Source of the DNA: Bog-473 sp052148295
Lineage (GTDB): Bacteria > Actinomycetota > Acidimicrobiia > Acidimicrobiales > RAAP-2
Direction: 5' to 3'
Assembly (NCBI GenBank): GCA_052148295.1
Contig: JBKQIP010000121.1
Location: forward strand, 1-18,226
Length of the DNA: 18,226 nt
In this document: positions 14,313 to 18,226 of the stretch, piece by piece
Position numbering within the stretch: the first letter of the stretch is position 1
Layout: each line of letters starts with the position of its first letter
The notes under the pieces: model-generated
What the model saw: only the letters and a program-made list of their open reading frames with translations
The model's database searches: none
What the model was told of the DNA's origin: nothing
Position numbers and translations under genes: made by a program

Positions 14313-15548
14313 ATGCCCCAAGCCCTAGCCGGACTGCGCGTGTGCGATCTCGGCGGCCAACTGGCCGGTGCCGGGGCCACCCGGTACCTGGCGGCGTTCG
14401 GCGCCGAGGTCATCCGCGTCGAGGATCCGGTCACGCAGGGAACCTGGGACATCATTCGTGGCGCCCCCCCGCATGTCGACGAGCGCCAGGGCATCGAGAT
14501 GGGCGGTGGGTTCAACAACCACAACGTCGGCAAGCTGGGCGTGACGATCAATTTGCGTACCGACAGGGGCAAGGAGCTGCTGCGATCGCTGATTCAGGTG
14601 TCCGATGTGGTCACCGAGAATTTCGCAGCCGGCGTGTTCGCCCGGATGGGGTTCTCCTATGACGCGCTGCGGGCCATTCGTCCCGACATCATCTACGTCT
14701 CCAACTGCGGATTCGGGCAGACGGGTCCCTACCGCTCCTTCCGGACCTGGGGCCCCATCGTCCAGGCCTGCTCGGGCCTGACCTTCACCAGCGCCCTCGC
14801 CGGCCGGGAGCCCGCCGGGTGGGGCTATTCGTACATGGATCACATGGGTGCGAACTACATGGCGCTTGCCCTGCTGGCCGCCATCGTCCACCGGACTCGA
14901 ACGGGCGAGGGTCAGTGGATCGACCTGTCGTGCACCGAAGTTGCGAGCACGCTCACCGGCACGGACATTCTCGACGCCTCGGTCAATGATCGTCCCGTCC
15001 GCCCGCCGGGTTCGATCGACTCCAACCGGCACGAGCACGGCGCCATGGCCCCGCACGGGATCTACCCCACCGGTGAGGACGACCGGTGGCTGGCGATCGC
15101 CTGCCGCGACGATGCCGATTGGAGGGCGCTCTGCAGCGTTGCCGGTGAGAGCTGGGAAGACAGGGAGGAGCTCGCCGATCTGGCGGGTCGCCTGGCCCAC
15201 CAGGATGAACTGGATGCTCTGGTCGCCGCGTGGACCATCGGCCGTGATCGTCACGAGATCGCCGAGCGACTGGCGGTGGCCGGCGTGCCCGCCGCGGCCG
15301 TGGCGTCGCCGGAGGAACGGATCGACCACGATGCGGTGACTGCCGCATGGGGACTGTGGCCGTCGGTCGATCATCGCGAGATGGGGACGGTGCGCGTCGA
15401 CGGACTCCCCGTCCACCTGTCCCGGACCGACTGGGTCATCGAGCAGGCCGCCCCCTGCCTGGGCCAGCACAACGAGTACGTGCTGGGCGACATGCTCGGA
15501 CTCGGGGAGGTCGAGATCGAGGCGCTCCGCTCGGAGGGTGTCATATGA
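14313..15548 (+). CDS. Family III (CaiB/BaiF) CoA-transferase, catalytic-type subunit
   Basis: The 411-residue protein starts at the ATG at 14313. The longer open frame runs back into the thioesterase gene and is not used. It shows the family III order: L-A-G-L-R-V-C-D-L-G at the N-terminus, F-G-A-E-V-I-R-V-E-D (29-38), N-x-G-K-L-G-V-T-I-N-L (71-81), D-V-V-T-E-N-F (98-104), and a G-F-G-Q-T-G-P-Y segment (133-140). Next is S-Y-M-D176, whose Asp aligns with the aspartate that forms the acyl anhydride with substrate and CoA in formyl-CoA transferase. It is followed by T-G-E-G-Q-W-I-D-L-S (197-206). The enzyme moves CoA between carboxylic acids; the substrates are not predictable. It overlaps the next gene by ATGA, so the two are translationally coupled. 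Confidence 0.9.
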   Translation: MPQALAGLRVCDLGGQLAGAGATRYLAAFGAEVIRVEDPVTQGTWDIIRGAPPHVDERQGIEMGGGFNNHNVGKLGVTINLRTDRGKELLRSLIQVSDVVTENFAAGVFARMGFSYDALRAIRPDIIYVSNCGFGQTGPYRSFRTWGPIVQACSGLTFTSALAGREPAGWGYSYMDHMGANYMALALLAAIVHRTRTGEGQWIDLSCTEVASTLTGTDILDASVNDRPVRPPGSIDSNRHEHGAMAPHGIYPTGEDDRWLAIACRDDADWRALCSVAGESWEDREELADLAGRLAHQDELDALVAAWTIGRDRHEIAERLAVAGVPAAAVASPEERIDHDAVTAAWGLWPSVDHREMGTVRVDGLPVHLSRTDWVIEQAAPCLGQHNEYVLGDMLGLGEVEIEALRSEGVI

Positions 15549-16840
15549 GCGAGGCAGACCAGTCGCTGAGTGAGGCGGCGACGGCGGAGCAGCCCGGCGG
15601 ACCCCTGCGGGGCATCAAGGTCGTTGAGCTGGCCAGCGTCCTGGCGGCGTCGGCCGGCAAGCTCATGGGTGATCTCGGAGCCGAGGTCATCGTCGTCGAG
15701 CCGCCCGGCGGTCACCAGAGCCGATCGATCGGGCCGTTCCTCGATGACGTGCCGGGTCCCGAACGCAGCCTGTGGTGGTGGACCTACAACACGTCGAAGA
15801 AGAGCATCGCACTGGACCTCGATCACACCTCCGATCGGGCCGTGCTGGACGACCTGTTGGCCCGGGCCGACATCTTCCTCGAGGCGGAGCGTCCCGGATC
15901 GTTGTCGGTGCGGGGCGTCGACCGCGACGCCATCATGGCGGCGCGACCGCAGCTGATCTGGGTCTCGGTGTCGCCCTTCGGGCAGAGCAGCAGTCGCAGC
16001 GGGGAGCCGCTCACCGACCTCACACTTTTGGCCGGGTCCGGGCCGGTGTGGAACTGTGGCTACGACGATCACTCGCTGCCTCCGGTGCGCGGGGGTGGAC
16101 ACCAGGCCACCAATGTGTCGGGGGTGCACGCAGTGATGGCCGCCCTGGTGGCTCTCGTCCACCGCGACGCAACGGGTGAAGGCCAGTACGTCGACACCAA
16201 CGTGCACGCCGCCCTCAATGTCACCACCGAGGTGGGCTCGTATACCTGGTTGGTCGCCCGGGAGACGGTGCAGCGCCAGACCGGTCGTCATGCGTCGGTC
16301 CTCCCCACCGCCCGGGCCCAGGTGACGGCGGCCGACGGCCATCACGTGGTGCTCGGGTTCCCTCCGCGGTCGGCCAACGACTACGAGTCGATCCTCGGGT
16401 GGCTCGATGAGCTCGAACTGGGGGAGGAGTTCCCCGATCGGGTCCTGCTCCAGATGGCCGTCGACCGCGGCGGGGTGCGGATCACCGAACTGGGCCAGGA
16501 TCCGGTCGCCCTTCAGATCTGGAACGCCGGTCGGGACGCCATGGCCTTCATCGCTTCCCGCGTGACCGCGCACGAGTGCTTCGAGGGATTTCAGAACCGG
16601 GGCATCGTCTGCGGGATCGTCAACGCGCCCGAGGACGTCCTATCCGACGAGCACGCCTTGGCCCGAGGGTTCCCGACGCCGGTCGCGCACGACGACCTGG
16701 GTCGGACCTTCACCTACCCGGGCGCGCCGATTGTCTTCGGGCGTTCACCGTGGAGGATCGCCGCGAGGGCGCCGCACGTGGACGAGCACCGAGCCGAAAT
16801 CCTCGGCCGGCTCGATGAGAGGCCGACTCATCACGCTTGA
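15545..16840 (+). CDS. Family III (CaiB/BaiF) CoA-transferase homologue lacking the catalytic Asp
   Basis: The 431-residue protein begins at the ATG in the ATGA overlap with the upstream CoA-transferase. It has the family landmarks L-R-G-I-K-V-V-E-L-A (21-30), L-G-A-E-V-I-V-V-E-P-P (44-54), N-T-S-K-K-S-I-A-L-D-L (82-92), S-P-F-G-Q (143-147) and T-G-E-G-Q-Y-V-D (210-217). Aligning these anchors to the neighbour places Thr189 (or Asn190) where the catalytic Asp should be, in G-G-H-Q-A-T-N-V-S-G. The protein is therefore probably inactive alone and may be the partner subunit of the upstream protein. Two-subunit family III transferases such as BbsEF are known. It could also be a catalytically different branch. 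A hairpin follows its stop. Confidence 0.88.
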   Translation: MSEADQSLSEAATAEQPGGPLRGIKVVELASVLAASAGKLMGDLGAEVIVVEPPGGHQSRSIGPFLDDVPGPERSLWWWTYNTSKKSIALDLDHTSDRAVLDDLLARADIFLEAERPGSLSVRGVDRDAIMAARPQLIWVSVSPFGQSSSRSGEPLTDLTLLAGSGPVWNCGYDDHSLPPVRGGGHQATNVSGVHAVMAALVALVHRDATGEGQYVDTNVHAALNVTTEVGSYTWLVARETVQRQTGRHASVLPTARAQVTAADGHHVVLGFPPRSANDYESILGWLDELELGEEFPDRVLLQMAVDRGGVRITELGQDPVALQIWNAGRDAMAFIASRVTAHECFEGFQNRGIVCGIVNAPEDVLSDEHALARGFPTPVAHDDLGRTFTYPGAPIVFGRSPWRIAARAPHVDEHRAEILGRLDERPTHHA

Positions 16841-16846
16841 GCACAC

Positions 16847-16865
16847 GGTCGATCGGTGGTCGACC
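16847..16865 (+). terminator. Hairpin after the CoA-transferase operon
   Basis: GGTCGA (16847-16852) pairs with TCGACC (16860-16865) around a 7-nt loop, just after the stop codon. No T tract follows. Confidence 0.35.
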
Positions 16866-16994
16866 AGGGCGGCGGGAGAGACCGTGTCGGCGTACGTGTG
16901 GTGCGAATCATGTGGGCCCCGGCCGGTAACCACCCCGCGAAGACGCTGACCGTAGCAATGGTCGCCGGGCCGAGCGGACCGCGGGAATTGGCGT

Positions 16995-17000
16995 TACTGT
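16995..17000 (+). promoter_or_regulatory. Possible -10 box (TACTGT) for the repeat protein
   Basis: TACTGT stands 43 nt before the GTG at 17044, giving a leader of about 37 nt with a G-rich stretch (17031-17037) as a weak ribosome-binding site. No clear -35 was seen. Confidence 0.35.
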
Positions 17001-17043
17001 TCATCAGCACGCGCTCGGTCGCGCGTCAGTGGGGGGGATCACG

Positions 17044-18226
17044 GTGCCGAAGGTCAAGATCCCTCTGCCCGGACGTCACGACGTTCCCAACTGGCGGATG
17101 GGCACTCTCCTGAAGGCCGCAATCTTCGTGAGCACGCTCGCATCCTCTCTGCTCCTGACTTTGCCGGCCCACGCCGCTGTCAGCACCATCGCGGGGACCG
17201 CGGACCTCGGGAGCGTGTCCTGCCCGTCGTCCACCCAGTGCCTGGCCGTGGGGGCCAACGCCGACAGCGTCGGGGTTGCGGTACCGATTGACCCGGCGAC
17301 CGGTGCGACCTCGAGCGGGGAGAGCGTCCAGACCATTCCGGGGACCGCGGGCCTCGCGAGTGTGGCGTGCTCGTCTCCTACCCGATGCCTGGCCGTGGGG
17401 GCCAACTCACACGGCGTCGGGGTTGCGGTACCGCTTGACCCGGCGACCGGAGCGATCTCGAGCGGGCAGAGCGTCCAGACCATTCCAGGCGTCGATGATC
17501 TATATAGCGTGGCTTGCCCGTCCTCCACCCAGTGCCTGGCCGTGGGAGACGGGGTTGCCGTACCGCTGGACCCGACGACCGGCGCTGTCTCCGGCGGGCA
17601 GAGCGTCCAGGGCATTTCGGGGATCCGTCTCATCGGCGCCGTGGCCTGTTCGTCGCCCACCCAGTGTCTCGACGTGGGTATCGGGGAGGCAACCTCCGGA
17701 GTGGTCGTGCCGCTGAACCCGACCACTGGTGCCATCTCCAGCGGGCAGAGCGCCCAGACGATTTCGGGGTCTCTTATCTTTTACGGCGTCACGTGTTCGT
17801 CATCCACCCAGTGCCTGACTGTCGGGTATGGAAGTGAGGGATCGGATGTGTCCGTGCCGCTGAACCCGACCACCGGGGCCATCTCCAGCGGGCAGAGCGT
17901 ACAGAAGATCACGGGGTCAGAGTTCCTCTACGGCGTGGCGTGCTCGTCGACGACCCAATGCCTGGCAGTGGGTATCGGAGATTCTCTCGGGACAGTGGTG
18001 CCGCTGAACCCGACCACCGGTGCGATCTCGAACGGGCAGGGCGTCCACACCATCTCGGGAACCGGTGAACTTTTCGGCGCAGCTTGCTCGTCGTCGACCC
18101 AGTGCCTTGGCGTGGGTGTCAACTCCAACGAGTCAGGGGGCGTCGCCGTCCCCCTCGACCCGGCCACCGGGGCCGAGTCCATCGCGCCGGGCCCCTACAG
18201 CCCGATGACCCCCACCCGGATCTGTG
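17044..18226 (+). CDS. Secreted repeat protein, seven ~49-residue repeats visible (3' end outside window)
   Basis: The frame is open from the GTG at 17044 to the window end (394 codons seen). An ATG at 17098 is an alternative start. A signal peptide follows: a basic region, a hydrophobic core and A-H-A/A-V-S near residue 46. After it come seven consecutive repeats with the core V-A-C-S-S-x-T-Q-C-L-A-V-G, then a variable piece, then V-P-L-N-P-T-T-G-A-I-S-S-G-Q-S-V-Q-x-I-x-G. The first Cys codons of the repeats begin at 17221, 17368, 17515, 17647, 17794, 17941 and 18085. Each repeat has two Cys six residues apart, probably a disulfide. Strand-rich repeats in this number suggest a beta-propeller-like fold, though more domains may follow. 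The function is unknown; cell-surface binding is a guess. Confidence 0.85.
   Translation, partial: MPKVKIPLPGRHDVPNWRMGTLLKAAIFVSTLASSLLLTLPAHAAVSTIAGTADLGSVSCPSSTQCLAVGANADSVGVAVPIDPATGATSSGESVQTIPGTAGLASVACSSPTRCLAVGANSHGVGVAVPLDPATGAISSGQSVQTIPGVDDLYSVACPSSTQCLAVGDGVAVPLDPTTGAVSGGQSVQGISGIRLIGAVACSSPTQCLDVGIGEATSGVVVPLNPTTGAISSGQSAQTISGSLIFYGVTCSSSTQCLTVGYGSEGSDVSVPLNPTTGAISSGQSVQKITGSEFLYGVACSSTTQCLAVGIGDSLGTVVPLNPTTGAISNGQGVHTISGTGELFGAACSSSTQCLGVGVNSNESGGVAVPLDPATGAESIAPGPYSPMTPTRIC
17200..18180 (+). repeat. Tandem coding repeat of ~147 nt, seven units
   Basis: Measured between the first Cys codons, successive periods are 147, 147, 132, 147, 147 and 144 nt. Units are diverged at the DNA level but keep in-frame spacing. 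The short third unit lacks five residues in its variable loop. Confidence 0.85.

Noticed and set aside
17076..17735. Minus-strand repetitive frame opposite the repeat protein
   Set aside because: Its repeats simply mirror the tandem repeats of the plus-strand gene, which has a start region and a signal peptide.
17200..18180. Regular ~147-nt repeats considered as a CRISPR-like or satellite array
   Set aside because: The units are diverged, remain in frame and encode a continuous protein with conserved residues; there are no identical short repeats with unique spacers.

Overview
The window is about 70 % GC and is densely packed with genes. It shows GTG starts, probable leaderless transcripts, an F420-type PPOX oxidoreductase and family III CoA-transferases. 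This suggests a high-GC actinobacterium, plausibly an Acidimicrobiia-like lineage; the taxonomy is inferred from style and gene content only. No tRNA, rRNA, CRISPR array, insertion sequence or phage gene was seen.

Left part (1-6122). The window opens inside the C-terminal region of a large secreted protein, probably a subtilisin-like S8 peptidase. A convergent membrane-anchored S11 (D-Ala-D-Ala carboxypeptidase fold) protein follows; it has lost its SxxK catalytic pair and looks like a pseudoenzyme. Next come two small membrane proteins read divergently from a shared region that holds a good promoter, then a small secreted protein of unknown function. pdxH (pyridoxamine 5'-phosphate oxidase) lies on the minus strand, followed by a 305-nt stretch without a convincing gene and a tandem pair of DUF202 membrane proteins on the minus strand.

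Middle part (6334-10369, all plus strand). This part holds a DinB/DUF664-like protein, a PAPS-dependent sulfotransferase-family protein, a Tat-exported GH5 glycosidase of endoglycoceramidase type, and a Rv0121-like PPOX/F420 oxidoreductase.

Right part (10446-16840, all plus strand). This is the most interesting block. A clear promoter precedes two genes overlapping by 4 nt that together make a split PEP-synthase-like dikinase. The first carries a substrate-type helical region plus the mobile phosphohistidine domain. The second carries the ATP-grasp domain fused to a cyclic-nucleotide-binding domain. The arrangement recalls phenylphosphate synthase (PpsA + PpsB + regulatory PpsC), with a cNMP domain in place of the CBS regulator. 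A PaaI-type hotdog thioesterase with its own apparent leaderless promoter follows. Then come two family III (CaiB/BaiF) CoA-transferases overlapping by ATGA; the second lacks the catalytic Asp, so a heteromeric enzyme is likely. Together these genes could form a cAMP-gated activation and CoA-transfer route for an unknown substrate, which is inference.

The window ends inside a secreted protein built of at least seven ~49-residue repeats, each with a paired-cysteine motif. A recurring -10-like TACnGT element stands just upstream of several starts.
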